Shown here: positions 22,762 to 29,431 of the stretch, in pieces
Numbering within the stretch: the stretch's first letter is position 1
Layout of the letters: each line of letters begins with the position of its first letter
Virus record (IMG/VR): IMGVR_UViG_3300047471_000283
Coordinates: 1-38,119 of that record
Origin: a virus
Strand: one strand, 5' to 3'
DNA: 38,119 bases
Notes under the pieces: model-generated
Database searches by the model: none
Seen by the model: the letters and a program-made list of their open reading frames with translations, nothing else
Told to the model about the DNA's origin: nothing
Position numbers and translations under genes: made by a program

Positions 22762-23899
22762 CCGCAACCTCCTGTGACAGTGCGAAGTACGACACACGAC
22801 CGCCCGGCATGTGCTCCTTCGCGACCCGGGGCTTGACCCGGCGAAGTTCGGCAGCGAGGCGGTTGTAGATGACCTGACGGAACTTCTTCAGGTCGGGGAT
22901 CAGCGTGTTCATCGTGGGGTGGAGCGCGTCGGCGATCTGGTTGATCGACACCGTCTGTCCCCTCGCTGCGTTGGCGAGCCAGCCGACCACGTCGTCGGTG
23001 ATGCTGTCGGTCAGCGCACCCTTCTGCTCGGCCGGTGGCTGGCAGAACACGAGGCTCGCTTCGGTCTCGGTGCCGGTGCCCACGTTCATCTCGTAGTGGA
23101 AGTTCGGTGGCGTGATGCCACGGAACTTCAGGAACTCGACCTCGACGACGTACTTCTCGTCCTTGGTCGGGTTCAACTGGATGTGGTTGTCAAGTGCGCC
23201 CGGTGCCGACGAGGCCCCGCGCCAGCCCTTGCCATCGCTGAACTCGCCCGCCTTCGGCCCGTGGTGGAGGACCAGCACAGCGGCCCCCGTATGCTCGGTG
23301 ACGAGGCGGATGTTGCGGAAGCACTCCTCGGTGATCGTGTTGTCGTTCTGGTTCCCCCGCGTGAGCTTCGAGAAGGTGTCGAAGATGATCAGGCTGAAGC
23401 CCCGCCGCTCACCCTCGTGGCCCCAGCGGAACCGGTTCGAGGTGGCGATGATCTTGCGGATCGTGTCGAGGTTGTCCAGCATGAAGTTGGACTGGATCAG
23501 GAAGCGGATGCGCTCGTCGAAGGGGTTGGGCTCGAACTCGCCGCCGAGGGCAAGGTCCTCCTCGGTCGGGTTGTGGGCGGCCCAGTCCTTGGCGGTGAGC
23601 CGCCGCCACTGTTGCGCGTAGTCATGCTTCGAGGCGTCGGAGCCGACGAACAGGACGGTGCCGGGCTCGGCTTGGAAGCTGCCGAGGTAGCGGCCACCGA
23701 CGATGACGGCGCGGCCCATCTCCAGTGCGTTCCACGTCTTGCCGGAGCCGGGTGCGCTGGTCAGAGCCGTGATGGTCCCCTTCGGGATCACGTTCTCGAT
23801 CAGCATCGGCGGGGGCTCGATCGTGTACAGGTCGGTCGAGGTCGTCAGCCCGTAGGGCTCGATGGACTCCAGACCAACAGTGCGTACGTCGATGTTCAC
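22745..23899 (-). CDS. RepA/AAA_25-type hexameric helicase
   Basis: GTG 23899 with AGGAGGAAGC upstream; sequence further 5' is shadow. 384 aa. Walker A SAPGSGKT (48-55), Walker B FSLIIFDT (168-175), then VLVLHHGPKAGEF (208-220), with the conserved His pair of RepA/DnaB-like enzymes and GWRGASSAPGALDN nearby. The C-terminal about 90 residues look like a winged-helix part (VSINQIADALHPTMN). It is the best candidate for the replicative helicase partnering the primase-like protein and PolA. Confidence 0.87.
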   Translation of the reverse strand: MNIDVRTVGLESIEPYGLTTSTDLYTIEPPPMLIENVIPKGTITALTSAPGSGKTWNALEMGRAVIVGGRYLGSFQAEPGTVLFVGSDASKHDYAQQWRRLTAKDWAAHNPTEEDLALGGEFEPNPFDERIRFLIQSNFMLDNLDTIRKIIATSNRFRWGHEGERRGFSLIIFDTFSKLTRGNQNDNTITEECFRNIRLVTEHTGAAVLVLHHGPKAGEFSDGKGWRGASSAPGALDNHIQLNPTKDEKYVVEVEFLKFRGITPPNFHYEMNVGTGTETEASLVFCQPPAEQKGALTDSITDDVVGWLANAARGQTVSINQIADALHPTMNTLIPDLKKFRQVIYNRLAAELRRVKPRVAKEHMPGGRVSYFALSQEVADAPTQ

Positions 23900-23936
23900 T
23901 TGCGCTTCCTCCTGATGGCTCCCCGTGCCACGAGCC

Positions 23937-24233
23937 TCATTCGGCCCACTCGTGCCAGTGCCACCGTCTGTACGGCTCCAGCAGCGGAAGCTCACGGTAG
24001 ATGTCGTGCATCGCCGACCTGATCAACTCCGTGTACGCAGTCCTCAGATTCGGGTCGTCTCCGTGGACTGAGATGTACCGCCAATAGCGGACACCGTCGA
24101 ACTTGATCTCGACTGCACCCTCGACCCTGTCCTTCGCGCCCTTGATGATGATGTGACGGAAGGGCTCCTCGATTCGGGCCATGTCACGGGACGAGAAGCG
24201 CATCAGGTCGGTCAGCGTGTTGCGACAGTTCAC
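23937..24233 (-). CDS. Protein of unknown function (98 aa)
   Basis: GTG 24233 has GGAGGAGCAG upstream and shares GTGA with the phosphatase stop. The product (FRHIIIKGAKDRVEGAVEIK, then RRWHWHEW) looks like a small beta-alpha domain. No motif recognised. It separates the helicase from the phosphatase; function unknown. Confidence 0.68.
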   Translation of the reverse strand: MNCRNTLTDLMRFSSRDMARIEEPFRHIIIKGAKDRVEGAVEIKFDGVRYWRYISVHGDDPNLRTAYTELIRSAMHDIYRELPLLEPYRRWHWHEWAE

Positions 24234-24958
24234 GACTGCTCCTCCAGTGAGCGTTCGAGGAACGGAGCGTCGGGACCCACGGCCACAACCCGCATCCCCG
24301 AGAGCCAGATGCCCGCGAGGTTGCCATCGTCGCCCTTGTCGGCCACGTCGATGCAGATGCCTTGGATTACGTTCGGGGTGATGCGAATGTCGCTCCCTCG
24401 CGTGTGGCCGAACACCTGCATGATGTTGGCGAGCGGCTCGCTGAAGTCCCGCCAGAGGATGCCCCCGTAGGAGTTGTAGCCTCCACGGAAGCGACTGATG
24501 TTGTCCCGGATCGCCACGTACTCGTTCCACCCGAACTCGGTGCAACGACGCTCGATGGCATCGACGATCGTGTCCGGGGTATGAAAGTCTGCGGCAGAGT
24601 GCAGACCGGCATGAGTGAGGAGGAACCCGTTCGCCGCGCTGGCGAACCGAAGCCGACCTTCCCTCTCAACAGCGGCCATCAGTTGGCGTACTTCGGGCAG
24701 GGGCTCGAAATACCCGCTGAAGCGGTGGTTGTGAGTCATCAGTGCGGCTTCGTGGTTCCCCCACAAAGTGTTGAACCACTTGTGATTGAAGGCCCAGTCC
24801 CACACAGCGCGGTCCTCCTGCTGGGTGGTGGCCTTGTAGGTGCCGAGGTCGCCAAGCTGAACGACCCGGTGCTGCTCGGGATTGAAGCCCGCCTTGGACA
24901 GCAGGGCTTCGAGCCGGTCGAGGTGACCGTGCACGTCACCGATCACGAAGGTGTTCAT
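24230..24958 (-). CDS. Metallophosphatase, PPP family (calcineurin-like)
   Basis: ATG 24958, 242 aa. GDVHGH (7-12), LGDLGTY (35-41, shorter than the GDxVDRG form), WGNHE (66-70), LLTHAGL and FGHTRG are the five metal/phosphate motifs of PPP-family Ser/Thr and nucleotide phosphatases such as lambda phosphatase and PrpE. All main His/Asp/Asn residues are present. It could reverse host phosphorylation or act in RNA end healing together with the RNA ligase at 15.8 kb. Confidence 0.9.
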   Translation of the reverse strand: MNTFVIGDVHGHLDRLEALLSKAGFNPEQHRVVQLGDLGTYKATTQQEDRAVWDWAFNHKWFNTLWGNHEAALMTHNHRFSGYFEPLPEVRQLMAAVEREGRLRFASAANGFLLTHAGLHSAADFHTPDTIVDAIERRCTEFGWNEYVAIRDNISRFRGGYNSYGGILWRDFSEPLANIMQVFGHTRGSDIRITPNVIQGICIDVADKGDDGNLAGIWLSGMRVVAVGPDAPFLERSLEEQS

Positions 24959-25155
24959 TGCGGGCCATCCAATCTATCCATCCGATCCTGATGGTCAAGC
25001 TCTTCCTTGATGAAGACGACGACCAAGAAGAAGATGAGTCCGATGCCAAGGGCCGTAGAGGCTATGGGAGCGAGCATCTGAACACCGACAGCGACGCCAG
25101 CGATGACTGCGCCACTGACGAAGGTACCGACGAATGCTTTGAACCAGTTCTTCAT
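24955..25155 (-). CDS. Small membrane protein with two TM segments (66 aa)
   Basis: ATG 25155 with AAAGGACGC upstream; ATGA junctions on both sides. Hydrophobic stretches near residues 8-27 (FVGTFVSGAVIAGVAVGVQM) and 32-50 (STALGIGLIFFLVVVFIK), then a charged tail (EELDHQDRMDRLD). First of a series of tiny membrane genes. Function unknown. Confidence 0.72.
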   Translation of the reverse strand: MKNWFKAFVGTFVSGAVIAGVAVGVQMLAPIASTALGIGLIFFLVVVFIKEELDHQDRMDRLDGPQ

Positions 25156-25328
25156 TTGCGTCCTTTCCACGGGAGGGCGCTGGGCATCCACATCGGGACA
25201 CCCCGCTTCTTACGACGGGCAGCACGACGGGCATACTCGGCCGGGCTCATCAACTCCACCTGCGGGGGTTGGGGCTTGGACTCGTACATGGTCTTGAGCA
25301 TGTAGTCGAACGCCTCACGCAGGTTCAT
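25152..25328 (-). CDS. Small basic protein (58 aa)
   Basis: ATG 25328 to TGA 25152, with ATGA junctions on both sides. NLREAFDYMLKTMYESKPQP is helical; YARRAARRKKRGVP is strongly basic. Could bind nucleic acid. It fills a gap that would otherwise be unexplained. Confidence 0.65.
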   Translation of the reverse strand: MNLREAFDYMLKTMYESKPQPPQVELMSPAEYARRAARRKKRGVPMWMPSALPWKGRK

Positions 25329-25498
25329 CGTGGGCGCTTGGGTCGTACGACGGTGGGTGCATCACCCCGGATGTCCGCATCCTGTCGGGCCTCGACCCTC
25401 GTGAGCCGCTTCGAGAGGGCAGCGATGCAATGGTAGAGGTTGGTGTGAATCTCGCTCTTGAGCGTGTCCACCTCGCAGTTGCAGATCAGGCACTTCAC
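25325..25498 (-). CDS. Small Cys-rich protein (57 aa)
   Basis: GTG 25498 in a GTGA junction. Starts KCLICNCEVDTLKS, with CxxCxC near the N-terminus and a further Cys/His (NLYHC), a possible one-zinc knuckle, then a basic helix and Arg/Lys-rich tail. Function unknown. Confidence 0.65.
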   Translation of the reverse strand: MKCLICNCEVDTLKSEIHTNLYHCIAALSKRLTRVEARQDADIRGDAPTVVRPKRPR

Positions 25499-25656
25499 AG
25501 GTTGTACTCCGAGAGGACTGTAGCGAGGCCGCCAAAGAGAGTCAGAATGAAAGCGAGGATGGCTACACCCTCGTTCGTTCCGTGTGTCCAGAGCACGATG
25601 CCCCACAACACAGATACCGTACCCAACCACAGGCCCTGCATGAATCGCTTGCTCAC
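25495..25656 (-). CDS. Small membrane protein with two TM segments (53 aa)
   Basis: GTG 25656 shares GTGA with the stop of the gene before; AAGGAG upstream. FMQGLWLGTVSVLWGIVLW and VAILAFILTLFGGLATVL are two TM segments joined by a short polar loop. Neighbours are also tiny membrane genes. Function unknown. Confidence 0.68.
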   Translation of the reverse strand: MSKRFMQGLWLGTVSVLWGIVLWTHGTNEGVAILAFILTLFGGLATVLSEYNL

Positions 25657-25784
25657 TTGGACTCCTTCCACGTATCACGCCATTCACCCATGAAGGTGTA
25701 GATGGAGATGACAACGCCGAAGACGATCATGGCGAGGAGCATGAACGGGGTGCAGACGATCAGGGTGAAACGGTTCCAGTTCAC
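25653..25784 (-). CDS. Small single-TM protein (43 aa)
   Basis: GTG 25784 with AAGGTGAAGAA upstream and a GTGA junction. FTLIVCTPFMLLAMIVFGVV is a strong TM segment; the end (MGEWRDTWKESK) is charged. Function unknown. Confidence 0.68.
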   Translation of the reverse strand: MNWNRFTLIVCTPFMLLAMIVFGVVISIYTFMGEWRDTWKESK

Positions 25785-26098
25785 TTCTTCACCTTCACCA
25801 GCTTGCCCATCGTGTACGCCGTACCACCGGGCACCCACTCGTAGCCGAGGGCCTTGATCAGGTGGTGCAGGGGCTCCATCACCTTCCGTACGTCACCAGT
25901 GCTGGCGAGCGGGATGAAGGGGGCCATGTCGTTGTTCTTCGGCATCCGGACCCAATAGAAGCCGTCCGCGAACTTCTGGTACTGGTCGTGGTTACGACGG
26001 ACCTCTGCCTGCAAGTTGCGGAGCTTGAACAGGAGAGCGTTGACCATGGCGGTCTGGACGAAAACAACCACGGAGAGGAGAGCGATCACGTACCACAT
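25781..26098 (-). CDS. Single-TM protein with soluble C-terminal domain (105 aa)
   Basis: ATG 26098 follows AAAGGACACACC; an ATG at 26149 in the same frame has no ribosome-binding site and lies in the tRNA-like structure. YVIALLSVVVFVQTAMVNALL is an N-terminal anchor; the remainder (YQKFADGFYWVRMPKNNDM ...) is soluble. Function unknown. Confidence 0.68.
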   Translation of the reverse strand: MWYVIALLSVVVFVQTAMVNALLFKLRNLQAEVRRNHDQYQKFADGFYWVRMPKNNDMAPFIPLASTGDVRKVMEPLHHLIKALGYEWVPGGTAYTMGKLVKVKK

Positions 26099-26118
26099 GG
26101 TGTGTCCTTTCGATTGGT

Positions 26119-26191
26119 TGGCACCCCAGTCCGGCCGCAAGCCGAACATCTCCCGGGTGCTCCCGGGTGTCCTCGCTTAGACGATGGGGTA
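26119..26191 (-). other. tRNA-like cloverleaf (73 nt, degenerate)
   Basis: The gap holds all four arms of a cloverleaf on the minus strand: acceptor TACCCCA with TGGGGTG then CCA; D-like arm TCGTCT...AGGACA (GTCT/GGAC), close to tRNA-Glu type sequence; an anticodon-like CCCGG/CCGGG stem; and a T-like TTCGG/CCGGA stem with a 7-base loop. The anticodon-like loop is 6 bases without U33, the D-loop lacks GG, and the T-loop lacks TTCRA, so it is not a normal tRNA. A decayed tRNA gene or a tRNA-mimic RNA is possible. Confidence 0.4.
26150..26169. repeat. Tandem 10-bp direct repeat
   Basis: CTCCCGGGTG occurs twice in a row (26150-26159, 26160-26169) within the tRNA-like element, forming both sides of its anticodon-like stem. 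Each copy contains CCCGGG. No other copies were noticed. Confidence 0.85.
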
Positions 26192-26269
26192 CAAGATGGC
26201 GCTGGGGCCTCATTGCCAGCTTAGTGCACTTACGCCCTTGGAGTACAGAGAGGCGGGCGACCCAGATGG

Positions 26270-26542
26270 TTACAGCGGATCGAACTGATCGGGCTCCTTC
26301 TTCTCGCGGATCAGTGCGTCACCGATCGAGTGAGCAATGCCGACACCGAGGAGGACACCGAAGGCACCGACCAGTGAGGTGATCAGACCCCAGAGGGTGA
26401 CGAGGATGTACTCGCCCGGGTTGGGGAGCGGCTTCGGATCGAGGCCCGAGTGGGCGACGGTCAGCAGTCCGACCCAGTGGAACCCGTAGACGAACGGGGC
26501 CATGACCGCGAGCCCAAGGGCGATGCGTGCGACGTGCTTCAC
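26270..26542 (-). CDS. Small membrane protein (90 aa) just after a promoter
   Basis: GTG 26542 with AGGAGGTTCACAAC upstream, about 25 bases after the promoter -10. Two hydrophobic segments: ARIALGLAVMAPFVYGFHW and TLWGLITSLVGAFGVLLG, a polar loop between, and a charged tail. First gene read from promoter copy 2. Function unknown. Confidence 0.74.
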   Translation of the reverse strand: MKHVARIALGLAVMAPFVYGFHWVGLLTVAHSGLDPKPLPNPGEYILVTLWGLITSLVGAFGVLLGVGIAHSIGDALIREKKEPDQFDPL

Positions 26543-26566
26543 GTTGTGAACCTCCTGTGGACCTCA

Positions 26567-26595
26567 ACCCTATACGATTCGCGGCGCGGTGTCAA
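26567..26595 (-). promoter_or_regulatory. Sigma70-like phage promoter (copy 2)
   Basis: Minus strand: TTGACA (26595-26590), 17-base spacer ending GAATCGTA, TAGGGT (26572-26567), then TGAGGTCCAC. Identical in -35, -10 and the last part of the spacer to copy 1 at 13120-13148. It overlaps the stop codon of the gene before and serves the small membrane gene and the genes behind it. Confidence 0.82.
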
Positions 26596-26992
26596 CGGCT
26601 TTCGGCACGTTCTCGCCGGTCGGCGTCGGCCCGTCGCCCGTGATCGACTCGGCCTCGTCGATGATCCAGTCGGGGCGAATCTGTGTCCCGTCCCAGTGAA
26701 CTTTCCAGTTGTGACCTCGGGCCAACATGGTCAGGGAGGCGACAAGCCAGTTCGCGCTCTGACCACGCCATGACACACGGATTCCCAGTAACCCCTTGTA
26801 CTTGAAGAAGCTACGCTGGCGCAGTCCTGCACGAGCGGTACTCCATACGTGTCCTGCACGGTCCATGAATAGGTCCTCGAACGGGATGATCGCGTAGAGG
26901 TTGATCCGGCCGTTATGGACGCGCGCCAGCCGCCTCGGGCCGTAGCCCCGGGGCAGGCGTTCACGAGTTGTCAAAATACCCCCTTTTTTCAT
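26570..26992 (-). CDS. Protein of unknown function (140 aa), possible leaderless start
   Basis: ATG 26992 is followed by a poly-A/G run; no ribosome-binding site precedes it. A TATGAT box lies 12 bases upstream, so the mRNA may start almost at the ATG. A TTG at codon 7 behind GGGGG is an alternative. The product has beta-rich stretches (GRINLYAIIPFEDLF) and a C-terminal domain around WKVHWDGTQIRPDWI. Its last codons carry promoter copy 2. No family recognised. Confidence 0.62.
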   Translation of the reverse strand: MKKGGILTTRERLPRGYGPRRLARVHNGRINLYAIIPFEDLFMDRAGHVWSTARAGLRQRSFFKYKGLLGIRVSWRGQSANWLVASLTMLARGHNWKVHWDGTQIRPDWIIDEAESITGDGPTPTGENVPKAVDTAPRIV

Positions 26993-27019
26993 GTAATGTG
27001 AAACATCATACTAAGAACG

Positions 27020-27098
27020 AAAAACCCACCCAGAGTCGAAGCGCGGACACCCGCTTGCTTCGGGGCTCCGCCCCCGCAGCGTTCGCCGCTTCGCGACT
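27020..27098 (-). terminator. Structured intergenic element, candidate terminator of the 27-35 kb block
   Basis: Immediately after the stop of the 41-aa gene, AGTCGCGAAGCGG-like arms (27086-27098 with 27034-27046) form a bulged stem around a GGGGC/GCCCC hairpin (27062-27074); a T5 run (27024-27020 on the minus strand) follows about 10 bases later. It may end transcription of the accessory block, after which a TATGAT box restarts it. The distance to the T-run is longer than standard. Confidence 0.5.
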
Positions 27099-27223
27099 CA
27101 ACGGGCCAGCGACCAGAGAAATAGGACCAGCCCCGTCAGCAGCAGGCTGGACACCACGGCCACGATCGCCAGCACCACCCAGACGATCCCGGTGATGAGC
27201 CACATCAGGAGCCAGCGTCTCAT
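27098..27223 (-). CDS. Small single/double-TM protein (41 aa)
   Basis: ATG 27223 in an ATGA junction. Almost entirely hydrophobic (RRWLLMWLITGIVWVVLAIV and onwards), ending LWSLAR. A membrane peptide at the end of the accessory block. Function unknown. Confidence 0.68.
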   Translation of the reverse strand: MRRWLLMWLITGIVWVVLAIVAVVSSLLLTGLVLFLWSLAR

Positions 27224-27498
27224 CGGGACACCGTGAACAACGAGTCCTCCCGGTAGAAGTCCTCCTGCCGGGTCCGGGTCATCACCGGGATCAGCACGTA
27301 CGTCCCTTCGGGGAGGGCCATCGACTTGTGGTACTGGCCGCGCCCGACCGAGAGCGTGTAGCCAGCGGCCGGGAACTTGCGCCACTCGATGTGTGCCCCT
27401 CGCGGCGGCCACGTCTCGACCTGCAAGACGGGCGTCCGCTGCCACCACCATCCACAGGTGGACCCGACGATCATCACCACGATCAGCACCTTCCGCAT
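27220..27498 (-). CDS. Membrane-anchored or exported small protein (92 aa)
   Basis: ATG 27498 overlaps the stop before (TGATG). RKVLIVVMIVGSTCG is a signal/anchor; the Cys lacks a good lipobox. The mature part is beta-rich (YTLSVGRGQYHKSMALPEGT). Likely periplasmic-facing. Function unknown. Confidence 0.68.
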   Translation of the reverse strand: MRKVLIVVMIVGSTCGWWWQRTPVLQVETWPPRGAHIEWRKFPAAGYTLSVGRGQYHKSMALPEGTYVLIPVMTRTRQEDFYREDSLFTVSR

Positions 27499-27881
27499 CA
27501 CTTGGTGCGCTTGAACCACAAGCTCTCCGGGATGCTGCCGAACAGGTTGATCAGCCACTCGTCGCAGATTTCGACACGCTTCACGGCCTCGGCATCCTCG
27601 AACCGCTGGCCTGCCGGGGACAGCCACGCAGCCCTACCGACGTGATCGTACTCACGGTCACCCGGTCCGATCGGCAAGTCGGAGACGATCCACCACGAGA
27701 ACCCGTCGCCCGTCTCCTCACCGAGGTCAAGGGCATCGAAGCCGACCGCGATCGACTTGTCGTTCCACTCGTACTCGTCGCGGTCGTCGAGGTTCGGAAG
27801 AAACCTCTTGACTTCCTTGGCGGTGAGCTTCATGCGGACCAGCATCTCGTCACTGTCAAGCCTGAACTTGATCTGAGTCAT
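27498..27881 (-). CDS. Protein of unknown function (127 aa)
   Basis: ATG 27881 in an ATGA junction. FRLDSDEMLVRMKLTAKEVK, a central acidic part (LGEETGDGFSWWIVSDL) and an aromatic C-terminus (DEWLINLFGSIPESLWF). Soluble, acidic. No family recognised. Confidence 0.7.
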   Translation of the reverse strand: MTQIKFRLDSDEMLVRMKLTAKEVKRFLPNLDDRDEYEWNDKSIAVGFDALDLGEETGDGFSWWIVSDLPIGPGDREYDHVGRAAWLSPAGQRFEDAEAVKRVEICDEWLINLFGSIPESLWFKRTK

Positions 27882-28306
27882 GACTTCTTTGCCCTCGCTG
27901 CCCGGGCCTTCTTCAGCGTCTCGGCCAGTTGGGCCTTACGCTCCGGGCTCAGTGGTTTCATCGTGCGCTTCTTCTTCGGCTCCGGTCGGGATGCCACCTC
28001 GGCCTTCTTCTGCTCCTGCACCTTGTCAGCGTTCGGGCAGTTGGGGGCGGTATGCCCCGGCTCGCGGCAGACCGAACACGCCCGCTGCGAGGGAGAAGCC
28101 TCCTCTGCCATCTGCTTGACCTTCAGCTTCCGCACCACCGTGCCCCGTGCCGCGTCCACCTCGTCGGCCGCATCCAACTTCAACTCGTCGGCCGCTTCGA
28201 TCAGGTGGTTGATCACCTTGTGCACCGGCTCGGTGATCCGCCTCAACTCTACCAGAAGCTGGGTCGCCGCGTCCAGTAGTTCCTTCCGGTCCTCAACTGC
28301 GCCCAT
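27878..28306 (-). CDS. Zinc-knuckle (CCHC) protein with coiled coil
   Basis: ATG 28306 with GGAGGAG upstream; 142 aa. The N-terminal about 65 residues form a long helix (LLDAATQLLVELRRI ...). ACSVCREPGHTAPNC (76-90) is a CX2CX4HX4C zinc knuckle (C77, C80, H85, C90), as in retroviral nucleocapsids and some phage proteins. The tail is Lys/Arg-rich (KAQLAETLKKARAARAKKS). Likely RNA- or ssDNA-binding. In a chain of accessory genes. Confidence 0.78.
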   Translation of the reverse strand: MGAVEDRKELLDAATQLLVELRRITEPVHKVINHLIEAADELKLDAADEVDAARGTVVRKLKVKQMAEEASPSQRACSVCREPGHTAPNCPNADKVQEQKKAEVASRPEPKKKRTMKPLSPERKAQLAETLKKARAARAKKS

Positions 28307-28712
28307 GTCTCCTCCGCATCTTCATGCCCATCTCCAGTCGGTCGCCCGTGCCTGCGCTCAGGTCCACCTCGGGGATGATGCCACGATCCTGATACGACTC
28401 CTTCAGGTACTGGCGTGTGATCCAATCCTCCGGCACACCTTCCCACGTCCCGCCGAACGGGGCACGAAGCGGTCGGTCGAAGTTGTCGGCCGGTCCCTCG
28501 TCGTACTCCTCGGCCTTCTTGTTGAGCACCCGGGCCGTCTTCGCGTGTACGTACCGCTGGAGTGCGAGGTAGCTCCCGCCGAAGATCAGCTTCGCTTCCT
28601 CCACCAGAGGTATGAGATTCGGCTTGACCACGAGCGTGCCCTTGGTCAGCAGGGCGTCGATTAGGTGGTCGAGCTTGTGGGCCTCATCGGCCGTCAGTTG
28701 GCGACAGGTCAT
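28293..28712 (-). CDS. Protein of unknown function (139 aa)
   Basis: Starts at ATG 28712 (MTCRQLTADEAHKL) or ATG 28724; GGAAAGGG lies closer to the latter and 12 bases from the former. Helical (KLDHLIDALLTKGTLVVK), then a segment (PLRAPFGGTWEGVPEDW). Overlaps its neighbours at both ends. No family recognised. Confidence 0.66.
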   Translation of the reverse strand: MTCRQLTADEAHKLDHLIDALLTKGTLVVKPNLIPLVEEAKLIFGGSYLALQRYVHAKTARVLNKKAEEYDEGPADNFDRPLRAPFGGTWEGVPEDWITRQYLKESYQDRGIIPEVDLSAGTGDRLEMGMKMRRRHGRS

Positions 28713-29151
28713 CGTCGTCGTCATCCCTTTCCAACATCCCGTCCGGCCGTGCGCCGTTGCGGTAGATGTCTTCGAGCATTGCATTGAACTGCTGTCCGTT
28801 GACTGATCTCTGCACCAACAGCTTCCGAGGCGACGGTGCCGGGGGCTGGTGGTTCGCTGCCTTCATGTACTCCCGGATGTACCGACGTGGTGGTCGGCTC
28901 CAGCCCATCCGATCGAACTGGATGGTCGTGATGTACGGCGTGTGGTCGTGGCTCGGGTCACCGCACGGCATCGGGAATATCTTGACCAGCATCATCGGGG
29001 GCGAGATCGCCATGATCTGCACCAGCGAGCCCTCGAACGAGCGGTCAGGCTTCGAGACGAAGTACCCACGCTGGTCGGTGCCCGTGACCACCGGGCCACG
29101 GGCACACATCAGGTATTCACCGTTCCGGATCTGATCGATCGACTCGATCAT
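28684..29151 (-). CDS. Protein of unknown function (155 aa)
   Basis: ATG 29151 with GGGAGGGACG upstream. A beta-rich N-terminal half (FEGSLVQIMAISPPMMLVKI) and a basic, then very acidic C-terminus (LERDDDDDDLSPTDGR). No catalytic motif noticed. Confidence 0.68.
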   Translation of the reverse strand: MIESIDQIRNGEYLMCARGPVVTGTDQRGYFVSKPDRSFEGSLVQIMAISPPMMLVKIFPMPCGDPSHDHTPYITTIQFDRMGWSRPPRRYIREYMKAANHQPPAPSPRKLLVQRSVNGQQFNAMLEDIYRNGARPDGMLERDDDDDDLSPTDGR

Positions 29152-29431
29152 CGTCCCTCCCTTGCCACAAGAGTTTGTCCATTAGCTGGCGCGCACGGTC
29201 CGAAGGCATCCGGGTGAGGAACCCCCGCCCTCGGGCCTTCGAGTAGTCCGGTGGTTTGGCGAACTGGACCGCAGTCACGTCTAGGATGAGGCCGCTGTCG
29301 TGCTTCAGAAACCAGTGCGATTCTCGTCCTACTTGCATGTTCATCGGAGTCCAACCGGCTGGACCACCTCCGAGAAGGTGATACAGGGCCTCGCTGGTCA
29401 CATAGCAGTTTCCTCGGATCGACCGAATCAC
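29117..29431 (-). CDS. C-H-D papain/transglutaminase-like protein (putative)
   Basis: GTG 29431 with AGGGGACGAT upstream and a GTGA junction; 104 aa. GNCYVTSEALYHLLGG (C9), ESHWFLKHDSG (H39), LILDVTAVQF (D51): Cys at a helix start, then His and Asp on strands, as in small papain/transglutaminase-fold phage proteins. The end (KARGRGFLTRMPSDRARQLM) is also typical of such phage proteins in my memory. Function unknown; deamidase, peptidase or structural use possible. Confidence 0.6.
   Translation of the reverse strand: MIRSIRGNCYVTSEALYHLLGGGPAGWTPMNMQVGRESHWFLKHDSGLILDVTAVQFAKPPDYSKARGRGFLTRMPSDRARQLMDKLLWQGRDDDRVDRSDPER

Noticed and set aside
26119-26191. A normal functional tRNA gene
   Set aside because: The loop between the CCCGG/CCGGG arms has 6 bases without U33, the D-loop lacks GG, and the T-loop lacks TTCRA.
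26570-26595. Promoter copy 2 as chance similarity within coding DNA
   Set aside because: The match to copy 1 covers -35, -10, the end of the spacer and bases beyond -10, too much for chance at two stop codons.
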